A stretch of DNA of 6,479 nucleotides. It comes from Bryobacterales bacterium (GTDB lineage: Bacteria; Acidobacteriota; Terriglobia; Bryobacterales; Bryobacteraceae). A program made the position numbers and the translations under genes. Numbering within the stretch: position 1 is the stretch's first letter; each line of letters starts with the position of its first letter. The stretch spans positions 1 through 6,479 of the forward strand of contig PLRZ01000568.1 in NCBI GenBank assembly GCA_003164075.1. Reading direction: 5' to 3'. Positions 1 through 5,910 of the stretch are shown in pieces. The notes beneath the pieces were generated by a model, which saw nothing but the letters and a program-made list of their open reading frames with translations, did not search any database and was not told the origin of the DNA.

Positions 1-236
1 GCCTCAATTCCGCAGGTGACAAGCATCCCTTTTTGGTTAAACCCGTTTGCGGAATGCCGATCTGGACGAACTCCGACATAGGCTTAGAAAACGCTATCCT
101 CATTATCCACGTTCGAGGGCTAGAGCCAGGGTAACTCAAAATCCACTTCTCCGATAACGCCGTCTTTTGTCGGTTATCGGAAATATCGTTGGTGGGCGTG
201 AAACTTTTGCGCGGCAATCCACCGCCAATTCGGAGA
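1..236. other. Non-coding upstream region without a supported gene
   Basis: I see no credible coding frame here. What it holds is a set of short dyads. One is an 8-bp inverted repeat, ATTCCGCA (7-14) with TGCGGAAT (48-55). Another is a hairpin at 151-180 that has its own entry. The long open frame that runs through here on the - strand is the antisense shadow of the genes downstream. The end of the preceding gene is not visible. Confidence 0.5.
151..180. repeat. Hairpin-forming inverted repeat built on CCGATAA
   Basis: CCGATAAC (151-158) and GTTATCGG (173-180) are perfect 8-bp inverted arms around a 14-nt centre in which CCG and CGG can pair further. No T-run follows on either strand, so it is not a typical intrinsic terminator. 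The heptamer CCGATAA recurs at 273-279, close to the promoter of the next gene. The arm at 174-182 (TTATCGGAA) is the exact reverse complement of 271-279. It may therefore be an operator-like motif rather than a structural one. Arms this short arise by chance a few times in a window of this size. Confidence 0.35.
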
Positions 237-282
237 TTGACTGGGCTGCGGATCTCATGCAATTATTGAATTCCGATAATTG
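237..282 (+). promoter_or_regulatory. Candidate sigma70-type promoter with overlapping dyad operator
   Basis: TTGACT (237-242) matches the -35 consensus at 5 of 6 positions. It is followed after 18 nt by AATTAT (261-266), which matches -10 at 4 of 6. Transcription would begin near 273. The -10 lies inside a perfect 7-bp dyad, CAATTAT (260-266) and ATAATTG (276-282), separated by 9 nt. That is a classic position for a repressor site. The dyad half-site also contains CCGATAA, shared with the hairpin at 151-180. The promoter leaves about 30 nt of leader with a GAGG element before the GTG start at 304. This is inference from motifs alone. Confidence 0.4.
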
Positions 283-303
283 GTCTGCGAGGTCAGCTTT
301 TCC

Positions 304-1167
304 GTGAAACGGCCATATTTCCTCATGCGTATCGCGCTGTTGGTGCCCTCTCTGCTCACCGTGCCTCACCTGTGGGCGCAAGGGCCTCCGTATCAAACCG
401 ACGATCCGGTGCCGGTCGACCTGCACCACTACGAGTTCTACATCTTCGGCAGCATGGACGGGACGCCAGCGGAAATCGACGCCACTGGGCCAGCCATCGA
501 GTTCAACTGGGGCGCGATTCCCAGGGTGCAACTGCACGCAATTCTGCCTTTGGGTGTAATTGCACCATCGAATAATCCGGTATATTCCCCGGGCGGAATC
601 GGACGCAGGGCCTTCGGGCTGACGGACATGGAACTGGGCGCCAAGATCGCCTACATCAAGGAGACGAAACACATTCCCCAGATCGGGACGTTTACCATGT
701 TCGAAATCCCGACCGGAAATTACGACAAAGGGTTGGGGGTTGGGAAAGTCTGGTACAAGCTTCCGCTCTGGCTGCAAAAGAACGTCGGGCACTGGACCTT
801 TGACGGCGGCGTGGGCTATGAAGTGGTTCCGCAAACCGGCTACCGCAACTTTCCCTACACCGGATGGCTGGTGAAACGGGTCCTGAACGAGAGGTTCGAG
901 CTGGGAGTCGAGGTCTTTGCCCATGGACGGGAAGGCTACGCGGCAGCGCAGACCGAGGCTTCGACGATGATCGACTTGGGTGGCTACTATCATTTCAAGA
1001 ATTACCCCGGAGAGCAGTTCTTGTTTTGCTACGGCCACTCGATCGCCGGCCAGACGGAAAACTACGCCTATATTGGTATGTACTGGACTTGGGGAAAAGA
1101 TGACAAGAAGAACTCCGCCAGCTTGGACTGGATGCACGTCCCGATGAACGGGAAGGGACTTGAATGA
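304..1167 (+). CDS. Outer-membrane beta-barrel-like protein (phenol MetA-pathway/transporter-like family)
   Basis: This is a 287-residue secreted protein. From the GTG at 304 the N-terminus reads MKRPYF, then a hydrophobic stretch (residues 8-20), and a probable signal-peptidase site after LWA (about residue 25). The mature protein begins QGPPYQTDDP. It then shows many short alternating hydrophobic/aromatic strands rich in Gly, Tyr and Trp (for example VQLHAILPL, FELGVEVFAHG, YIGMYWTW), typical of a beta-barrel, and has no internal transmembrane helix. The opening TDDP motif and strand pattern recall the family annotated as 'putative MetA-pathway of phenol degradation' or 'transporter' (PF13557-like). 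Members are outer-membrane proteins whose substrates are mostly unknown. Start choice: GAGG (289-292) sits 11 nt before GTG 304. A TTG at 280 lies inside the promoter dyad, and ATG 325 has no ribosome binding site but would also keep a signal peptide. The gene appears monocistronic. Coding status is secure; function is not. Confidence 0.8.
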   Translation: MKRPYFLMRIALLVPSLLTVPHLWAQGPPYQTDDPVPVDLHHYEFYIFGSMDGTPAEIDATGPAIEFNWGAIPRVQLHAILPLGVIAPSNNPVYSPGGIGRRAFGLTDMELGAKIAYIKETKHIPQIGTFTMFEIPTGNYDKGLGVGKVWYKLPLWLQKNVGHWTFDGGVGYEVVPQTGYRNFPYTGWLVKRVLNERFELGVEVFAHGREGYAAAQTEASTMIDLGGYYHFKNYPGEQFLFCYGHSIAGQTENYAYIGMYWTWGKDDKKNSASLDWMHVPMNGKGLE

Positions 1168-1500
1168 TCTGAGAGGATGCGGCCAGTTCACCGCCGCGGG
1201 CCGGTCACGCGCGCGTCTGGATGCGCAAGAGAAAACCTCATTGGAGGCGGTCAAACATGCTTTGGGTGGATCGTCGCCCGCTCGGAAACAGCATAGTGGC
1301 CGGGCATATCGGTAACTGACCCCGGCGATCTGCCGGGGCCACTTGGCCGAATAAACGCCCAAGCCGCCGAAAGGGCGGCGGACCATTTTGGTCCGCGCTC
1401 GGCCTGGCAAGTCAGCCTTCGCCGTCTGGTCGGCCGCGTAACGCGCAAGCCGAAGCGGTCGGAAAGGCCTCCGAGTCCCGTAAAGGGGTACCATGGATTC
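1168..1500. other. Intergenic gap of about 330 bases, rich in hairpins
   Basis: No convincing gene is visible between the barrel protein and hicA. Open frames on the - strand here continue antisense through hicA and do not look like proteins. No T-tailed terminator follows the stop at 1165-1167. The middle holds the hairpin cluster described separately. The right end carries the hicA ribosome binding site, AAAGGGG at 1482-1488. The segment could be a decayed mobile element, but no transposase fragment is recognisable. Confidence 0.5.
1320..1411 (+). other. Hairpin cluster with possible three-way-junction RNA fold
   Basis: Several perfect short stems lie in series. CCCCGGC (1320-1326) pairs with GCCGGGG (1332-1338) over a 5-nt loop. 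GCCGCC (1363-1368) pairs with GGCGGC (1374-1379) around GAAAG. GGACCA (1380-1385) pairs with TGGTCC (1389-1394) around TTT, and this stem can extend outward to 1378/1396 if it steals bases from its neighbour. GGCCGA (1345-1350) pairs with TCGGCC (1399-1404) and encloses the last two, which abut with no spacer as coaxial stems would. CTT (1342-1344) and AAG (1409-1411) can prolong the closing stem past a bulge. The same pairings exist on the - strand, so orientation is not fixed. It could be an untranslated RNA element, a palindromic repeat, or an insertion-sequence end. Confidence 0.4.
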
Positions 1501-1698
1501 GTGGCCGTCAAGGTTCGTGATCTGATCAAGACACTGGAAAATGCTGGCTGGCGCCACCTTCGGACCTCTGGCGACCATCGAATTTTCCAGGACCCCGATG
1601 GCCGGATTACCGTTGTGTCGGGGAAACTCGGCGACGACGTTCGACTCGGCACCTATCGTGCCGTTTTGCGGCAAACTGGTATCAAGGAGGCTGAATAA
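1501..1698 (+). CDS. hicA: HicA-family mRNA interferase toxin
   Basis: This is a 65-residue protein of normal HicA (YcfA-like) length. These toxins fold as a small double-stranded-RNA-binding-like domain and cleave mRNA and tmRNA in the cytoplasm, causing reversible growth arrest. The family hallmarks are visible: the N-terminal VKVRDLIKTLENAGW helix, then RTSGDHRIF with the histidine expected to be catalytic (H25, in GDH where many members have GSH), then a basic strand and a C-terminal GTYRAVLRQTGI helix. The start is GTG, with AAAGGGG (1482-1488) 12 nt upstream, rather long spacing. No in-frame ATG is available. An ATG at 1493 lies in another frame. Its stop codon directly abuts the hicB start, so the pair is one transcriptional and translational unit. 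Family assignment is strong; activity is inferred. Confidence 0.9.
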   Translation: MAVKVRDLIKTLENAGWRHLRTSGDHRIFQDPDGRITVVSGKLGDDVRLGTYRAVLRQTGIKEAE

Positions 1699-1911
1699 GT
1701 GATCCGAACGTACTCTCTGATCATTGAAGGCGATGGTGCCGACTACAGCGCTTACGTCCCCGAACTCCCGACCATTGTGGTCACAGGGAACTCTATAGAG
1801 GACCTCATCGCTCGCGCCAAGGAAGCCATCCAACTCTACTGGGAGACAACGCACACCGATCAGTCCCCGGGCTCAACCGTTCGGGAAATTGAGGTCGAAC
1901 TGCCGGCCTAG
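1699..1911 (+). CDS. hicB: HicB-family antitoxin, short form
   Basis: This 70-residue protein should bind and neutralise the HicA toxin encoded immediately upstream. The sequence shows the HicB partial RNase H-like fold: an initial strand (YSLIIEGD), then ADYSAYVPELP, the recognisable HicB core where related proteins read 'yvA.vPelPG', then a TGNSIEDLIARAKEAIQLYWE helix and a last strand, VREIEVELPA. The usual glycine and cysteine after the PELP motif are replaced by TIVVTG. It ends after this domain, so there is no C-terminal helix-turn-helix or ribbon-helix-helix, unlike longer HicB proteins that autorepress the operon. Translation starts at GTG 1699, the base after the hicA TAA. A strong AAGGAGG (1684-1690) lies 8 nt upstream, inside hicA. 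That site is better than hicA's, consistent with antitoxin excess. The gene ends 62 bases before the convergent permease stop. Confidence 0.9.
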   Translation: MIRTYSLIIEGDGADYSAYVPELPTIVVTGNSIEDLIARAKEAIQLYWETTHTDQSPGSTVREIEVELPA

Positions 1912-1973
1912 GTCTGGGGCAGGTCTGGGCCAACGGCGCACCCCGCGTATGAACCCCGCCAACCGCCCCGCCC

Positions 1974-3701
1974 TCACCCCTCCAACTTATACCGCGTCGA
2001 CGCCAGGCCGTACATCTTTCGCCAGAACAGCCGATTCACCGTCACAACTAACGCCGCCATCACCACCGTCGCGCCTAAAAGTACGGCGAAATTACCGGCG
2101 TCCGTCGCCCTACTGATTACCGCGCCCAGCCCGACCGTCGAATAAGTCTTTCCCTGTATCTTGGAATACTCCGCCACGATACTCGCGTTCCACGCGCCGC
2201 CCGACGCGGTGACGAATCCCGTCACCAGGTACGGGAAGATTCCCGGCAGAAACAACTTGCGCCAACGCTCCGTCCGGCTCATATGAAAGACGCCGCAGAC
2301 CTCTTTGAGGTCCGTGGGGATGGCGCTCGCGCCCGCGATCACATTAAAAAGGATGTACCACTGCGTGCCCAGCAATAGCAGCACGATGGAGCCCACGCCC
2401 AACCCTCCGCCCACGCGGATCAGCGCCAGCAGCACGATGGGAAACAACGCCGTCGCCGGCACCGACGCGGCTATCTGCGCCACCGGTTGCGCCACCGCCG
2501 CCAATCGCGGACGCAGCCCGATGTAGACGCCCACCGGAATTGTCCAGAGGCCGGCCAGCGCCAGGGTGAATTCCACCCGCAGGAAAGTGGCCCCGGCGCC
2601 CCGGAAAATCTCGCCCAGTTCGGGCCCGGTAAGCTGCGCCAGCATCAGGCTCATCCGCACCACGGCGTACAACACCACCGTCAGTCCCAAGATTGCCAGC
2701 ACGCGTAGAGTCCACTGGCGCCGCCGGCCGCCGTCCTGCCGGGCTGACGTGTCCGGGCGCCGCGCGAAGTACAGGTCCACAGCCTCCAGCGCCGGGTCGA
2801 CCGCCTTGCGGCCGATCACGGACAGCACGCGCGAACGGCGGAACAGGGTGAGAATCGGCGAGCGCGGAGTTTGCGCCGCTTCCACCTGCTCGAACTTGAA
2901 TTTCTCGCCCCAGGCGATGATGGGACGCCAGATCACCTGGTCCATCAGGACGATCACCGCGATCATGGCGGCCAGGCCCCACAGCACCGCTCCCGTGTCG
3001 CCGGCGTTGGCGGCGGTTTGCAGATACGAACCCAATCCGGGCAGGCGCAGGTCGCGATTATTGAGCACGAAGGCTTCGCACGCCATCAGAAAGAACCATC
3101 CGCCGGCCACCGACATCATGGAGTTCCACACCAGCCCGATGGCCGCGCAGGGCAGCTCCAGTTGGGTGAAGCGCTGCCACCAGCTCAGCCGGTAAACGCC
3201 CGCCGCCTCCATCAATTCGTGGGGGATATTCTTGGTGGACGAGTACACGCTGAAGGCCATGTTCCACACCTGGCCCGTAAAAATGAGCAGTATGGAGCCC
3301 AGTTCCACGCCGAACTGCCGCGTGGGAAACAGCGCCACCATGGCCACCATCACCGGCGGAAGAAAGCTCAGCACGGGGATGGATTGCAGCGTGTCGAGCA
3401 GCGGAATCAGGATGCGCTCGGCGCGCGCGTTATGCGCCGCGAACTGGCCATAGGCAATCGCAAAAACCAGGCTGATCAGGTAAGCGGTCAGGATTCGCGC
3501 CACCGAGAAGAGCGCGTACTTCGGCAGCACGCCGGTGCCCAGTTGGATGTCCGCCTGCGCGTTGACGGGCAGGGTCCAATAATGGCTCAGCGACAGCACG
3601 CCATAGAACAACGCCAGCCCGCCGACGATGATGGGCAGGTCGCGCAGCAGCGACTTGGCCGTGGAGACCGGAAGTTCGGCCGGCGCCTGTCCGGGCGTCA
3701 T
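1974..3701 (-). CDS. ABC importer permease, two fused permease modules (nitrate/sulfonate/bicarbonate type)
   Basis: This is the integral inner-membrane subunit, 575 residues, about twice the usual length for a TauC/SsuC-type permease. It is a head-to-tail duplication. Module 1 (about 20-265) has six likely membrane helices near 22-40, 65-85, 100-125, 133-152, 190-213 and 238-258. Module 2 (about 330-562) repeats this near 331-353, 372-395, 405-428, 434-455, 485-505 and 538-560. Each half has a cytoplasmic coupling (EAA) loop: ELMEAAGVY...LELP (162-184) and DLKEVCGVF...FLPG (464-487). The second is degenerate, with EVCG replacing EAAG. A charged, non-membrane linker (about 266-328) joins them. 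The ATG overlaps the ATPase stop as ATGA, with no clear ribosome binding site, so translation is probably coupled. The substrate cannot be told from sequence; the family moves nitrate, sulfonates, bicarbonate or similar small solutes. Confidence 0.9.
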   Translation of the reverse strand: MTPGQAPAELPVSTAKSLLRDLPIIVGGLALFYGVLSLSHYWTLPVNAQADIQLGTGVLPKYALFSVARILTAYLISLVFAIAYGQFAAHNARAERILIPLLDTLQSIPVLSFLPPVMVAMVALFPTRQFGVELGSILLIFTGQVWNMAFSVYSSTKNIPHELMEAAGVYRLSWWQRFTQLELPCAAIGLVWNSMMSVAGGWFFLMACEAFVLNNRDLRLPGLGSYLQTAANAGDTGAVLWGLAAMIAVIVLMDQVIWRPIIAWGEKFKFEQVEAAQTPRSPILTLFRRSRVLSVIGRKAVDPALEAVDLYFARRPDTSARQDGGRRRQWTLRVLAILGLTVVLYAVVRMSLMLAQLTGPELGEIFRGAGATFLRVEFTLALAGLWTIPVGVYIGLRPRLAAVAQPVAQIAASVPATALFPIVLLALIRVGGGLGVGSIVLLLLGTQWYILFNVIAGASAIPTDLKEVCGVFHMSRTERWRKLFLPGIFPYLVTGFVTASGGAWNASIVAEYSKIQGKTYSTVGLGAVISRATDAGNFAVLLGATVVMAALVVTVNRLFWRKMYGLASTRYKLEG

Positions 3702-5410
3702 GAGGGTAGCGGCACCGCGTGGTCGTCCTCGGGGGAGGCGTGCGAGAGCAGGCGATCGTTTTCCGAGTCGTACGTGAAGATGCCGGCGTAGCGGCCCCAG
3801 TGCAGCGCGGTATCGATTTGCTTCTGGACTTCGGCGGGGGCGAAATGCTCGTCCAGCACGTCGCGGTAAAACTCCAGCGGCATGGTGTGGTCGCCCTTGA
3901 TGGCGAGCGCCATGTTCATCTGCTGCAGCAGCGAGACGTGCGCCAGCGCGGCGTCGCGGAACAGCGCCGTGCGCTTTTCGATATCGGCTTCGGCGAAAGC
4001 TTTGCCCTCGGGAGTGAGCTCGATATCGCCGCGGGCGGATCGCGCGAACCCCAGCAGGGCCGCGGCCTCCACAATGGGCAGCAGGTCGTCCAGTTCCATC
4101 AGCAGGTCCTCGGCCACGCGATAGAGGTCTTCCTTGCCGCCGCGGTCGTTGAGCAGTTCGAGCAGTCCGCCGACGGCGCCGGGGCGCGAATGCGGCAGCA
4201 CCTGCAGCGCCGGCTTGGCGGTGCCCGAAGGCGGAGCGGTCACCAGATCGGGCTGGGTCATCATCTTATAGATGTAGTCCACGTAGAGCAGAAACTCGGC
4301 GGCGGTGCGCTCGCGCGGCTGGGGCAGCGGGATGTGGAAATCGGCGCGGATGCGCGCGGGGTTGCGGCCCAGAACGATTACCCGGTCGGCCAGCAGCACG
4401 GCTTCCTCAATGTTGTGGGTCACCACGAAGATGCTTTTGGTGGGGATTTTCTTGCCGGTCCAAAGCTCCAAAAGCTCGCCGCGGAGGTTCTCGGCGGTAA
4501 GCACGTCGAGCGCCGAGAACGGTTCGTCCATGAAGAGGATCTCGGGCTCCACCGCCAGGGCGCGCGCGAAGCCCACCCTCTGCCGCATGCCGCCGGAAAG
4601 CTCCTTGGGGTACGCCGTTTCGAATCCCTTCAGGCCCACCGATGCCAACTGGCGCATAGCGCGCTGGTGCCGCTCGGCGTGCTCCATGCCCCGGGCGATC
4701 AGCGGGACCTCCACGTTCTCCACCACGGTCAGCCAGGGAAACAGGGCGAAGCTCTGGAACACGATGGCCACATTGGGGCTGGCATCGGCCAGCGGCTTGC
4801 CGTGCCACAGCACCTGGCCGCCGGTTGGTTTCGTCAATCCCGTAAGCATGCGCAAGAGGGTCGACTTCCCCGATCCGGAAGGGCCCAGCAGCGCCACGAT
4901 CATGCCCGATTCCACGTTCAGATCGGTGGGAGCGATCACTTGGATGGGAGCGCCATCGGGCCGTTCGAAGGATTTCTCGATGGCGCGCGCCTCGATGATC
5001 GCTTCCGCGGCCGGAGCTACCTGGGCGGCCGCTTCCACCGGCGCCGTCGCCGGAGGGGCAGGCGCCTTGCCGGCCAACTCGTCCATCAGGCGCGACCAGG
5101 CTTCCTCAGGCAGTTCCTCAATGAACTGCATGCGGTCGTCGGAATCCATCTGGTCGACAATGGCCACCAGCTCGGACTGCGGACGGGAGTGCAGCAGCAC
5201 GTAGGCGTGATAATAGGGGAACTCGGCCACCAGCTTGGCGGCGAACGGGACGGGCATGCGGCCGAAGATGGCGCGCTGCTCCTCGAAGGGGATATCGAGC
5301 ATCGCGTCGGCGGCCACGGCCGGGTCCAGGCGCTGCATAAGGTCGGCGGCCTTGTCCGGGCCTCCGCGGGCCAGTATGGAGCGAAGCTTGTCTGTGGACG
5401 GGGGATTCAT
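3698..5410 (-). CDS. ABC importer ATPase with MgtE-N-like N-terminus and AAA-associated C-terminal domain
   Basis: This 570-residue ATPase should energise the permease encoded immediately downstream. The central nucleotide-binding domain (about 137-365) is of the nitrate/sulfonate/bicarbonate (TauB/SsuB) type. It is complete: Walker A GPSGSGKST (176-184), Q-loop Q219, signature LSGGMRQR (271-278), Walker B ILFMDE with catalytic E296, D-loop SALD (299-302) and switch H332. Residues 1-112 form a separate all-helical segment of short repeats such as LDPAVAADAML, IPFEEQRAIF and MDSDDRMQFIEELPEE. It closely resembles the intracellular N domain of MgtE magnesium channels. A Pro/Ala-rich linker (about 113-136) follows. 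Residues about 410-548 match the C-terminal AAA-associated, winged-helix-like domain (PF09821 type). Ordinary TauB-type ATPases are about 260 residues. ATG 5410 is the first start after an in-frame TAG. The ATPase assignment is certain, the C-terminal domain likely, the MgtE-N resemblance by eye. Confidence 0.92.
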   Translation of the reverse strand: MNPPSTDKLRSILARGGPDKAADLMQRLDPAVAADAMLDIPFEEQRAIFGRMPVPFAAKLVAEFPYYHAYVLLHSRPQSELVAIVDQMDSDDRMQFIEELPEEAWSRLMDELAGKAPAPPATAPVEAAAQVAPAAEAIIEARAIEKSFERPDGAPIQVIAPTDLNVESGMIVALLGPSGSGKSTLLRMLTGLTKPTGGQVLWHGKPLADASPNVAIVFQSFALFPWLTVVENVEVPLIARGMEHAERHQRAMRQLASVGLKGFETAYPKELSGGMRQRVGFARALAVEPEILFMDEPFSALDVLTAENLRGELLELWTGKKIPTKSIFVVTHNIEEAVLLADRVIVLGRNPARIRADFHIPLPQPRERTAAEFLLYVDYIYKMMTQPDLVTAPPSGTAKPALQVLPHSRPGAVGGLLELLNDRGGKEDLYRVAEDLLMELDDLLPIVEAAALLGFARSARGDIELTPEGKAFAEADIEKRTALFRDAALAHVSLLQQMNMALAIKGDHTMPLEFYRDVLDEHFAPAEVQKQIDTALHWGRYAGIFTYDSENDRLLSHASPEDDHAVPLPS

Positions 5411-5427
5411 CCGGGCACCAAGAATCT

Positions 5428-5433
5428 ACTATA
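5428..5433 (-). promoter_or_regulatory. Possible -10 element for the ABC operon
   Basis: On the - strand TATAGT (5 of 6 to the -10 consensus) lies 17 nt upstream of the ATPase ATG, inside the palindrome ACTATAGT. I find no good -35 at 16-18 nt. Transcription from here would give a leader of only about ten bases with no Shine-Dalgarno motif. The alternative is that the ATPase is read from a promoter upstream of the 69-residue gene, whose stop lies 65 bases away. Weak evidence. Confidence 0.25.
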
Positions 5434-5475
5434 GTGCGGCGGACGATTACGAAGCGATGAATGTTTGCGCGGGTC

Positions 5476-5685
5476 TCAGCAGCCGTGCTGTTCGCAATGC
5501 AGCAGGAGGCGCTCGCGGAGTGCGTGGCAGTAGCCCCGGCCCGCTTCCACGGCGACGAGCATTCTTTCGCGTTCGGCAGCGTCCACCAGGGTCTCCAGGG
5601 TGGACGACTCGCTATTCTGAGCGTTCACCGCCAGGACAAAGGCGAGGATGATGCGATCTCTTTCTTGGCACGGCACGTGTTGCAT
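5476..5685 (-). CDS. Small hypothetical protein, helical and cysteine-bearing
   Basis: This is a 69-residue frame starting at ATG 5685. I do not recognise a function. The protein is almost entirely helical and charged, with QHVPCQERDR at the start, LVDAAERERML in the middle and CHALRERLLLHCEQHGC at the end. It has four cysteines and several histidines, three of the cysteines in the last 18 residues. The layout loosely recalls short Acidobacteriota hypothetical proteins with an N-terminal Cys and helical A-x-x-R-x-x-A-R repeats; this is memory only. Support for coding: about 77% of third codon positions are G or C from this ATG onward. The same open frame extended upstream to a TTG at 5844 loses that bias, which argues against the longer form. 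No clear ribosome binding site is seen. It lies 65 bases upstream of the ABC ATPase on the same strand, so it may be cotranscribed with it. Confidence 0.45.
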   Translation of the reverse strand: MQHVPCQERDRIILAFVLAVNAQNSESSTLETLVDAAERERMLVAVEAGRGYCHALRERLLLHCEQHGC

Positions 5686-5740
5686 CCAGTTACCCGGACC
5701 AGGCGATCTTTTGCCCACGCTCGATGGGAACGCGTGAAGG

Positions 5741-5779
5741 GGGTGGCAATCCCAAGTCTTTGGAGGAAGATCGCCACCC
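5741..5779. repeat. Long imperfect hairpin upstream of the small gene
   Basis: GGGTGGCAATC (5741-5751) pairs with GATCGCCACCC (5769-5779) over 11 positions with one A-C mismatch. Inside, CCAA (5752-5755) can pair with TTGG (5760-5763), giving a two-tier stem. It lies 55 bases upstream of the 69-residue frame on the - strand and would fall in its leader. No U-run follows on either strand, so a simple terminator is unlikely. The roughly 225 bases between that frame and the next gene at 5911 show nothing else I can support. Confidence 0.35.
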
Positions 5780-5910
5780 GCAAGCAGAATCGCCGATTGA
5801 TCCGCGTTAACTTCTACAGTAAGATGCGGTGGCAAAACTAGCAATAACCGTTTTCGTTAGCGGGTGTTGGGGGTCTTTCGATAGGAGCGGGCAGTTGACC
5901 TTCGATAGCG

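Noticed and set aside
7..55. 8-bp inverted repeat ATTCCGCA / TGCGGAAT
   Set aside because: The arms are 33 bases apart and inner pairing relies on wobble. Several such pairs are expected by chance.
280..303. TTG 280 as the start of the barrel protein
   Set aside because: It would lie inside the promoter dyad, very close to the predicted transcript start, and would add eight residues ahead of the signal peptide. GTG 304 has a GAGG element at suitable distance.
136..1854. A 572-codon open frame on the - strand
   Set aside because: It runs antisense through the barrel protein, the hairpin cluster, hicA and most of hicB. Its protein is Arg/Pro-rich with no domain. It is a by-product of GC-rich codon usage.
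1911..1932. Tandem 11-base near-repeat (GGTCTGGGGCA, GGTCTGGGCCA) after hicB
   Set aside because: Only two imperfect units. It does not form a hairpin or a terminator and is probably a slippage product.
2871..3791. A 306-codon open frame on the + strand
   Set aside because: It is antisense to the permease and runs into the end of the ATPase gene. The composition is His/Arg/Gln-rich, typical of a shadow frame.
3719..5434. A 571-codon open frame on the + strand
   Set aside because: It is antisense to the whole ATPase gene. The translation is rich in His, Arg, Gly and Gln without any motif, while the opposite strand shows every ABC hallmark.
5235..5841. Two + strand frames (5235-5651 and 5461-5841)
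   Set aside because: The first starts inside the ATPase on the opposite strand. Both lie antisense to the 69-residue frame, which has the better codon bias. Their translations show no domain.
5686..5844. Upstream extension of the 69-residue frame to a TTG at 5844
   Set aside because: The third-position GC bias vanishes upstream of ATG 5685, and the extension crosses the long hairpin.
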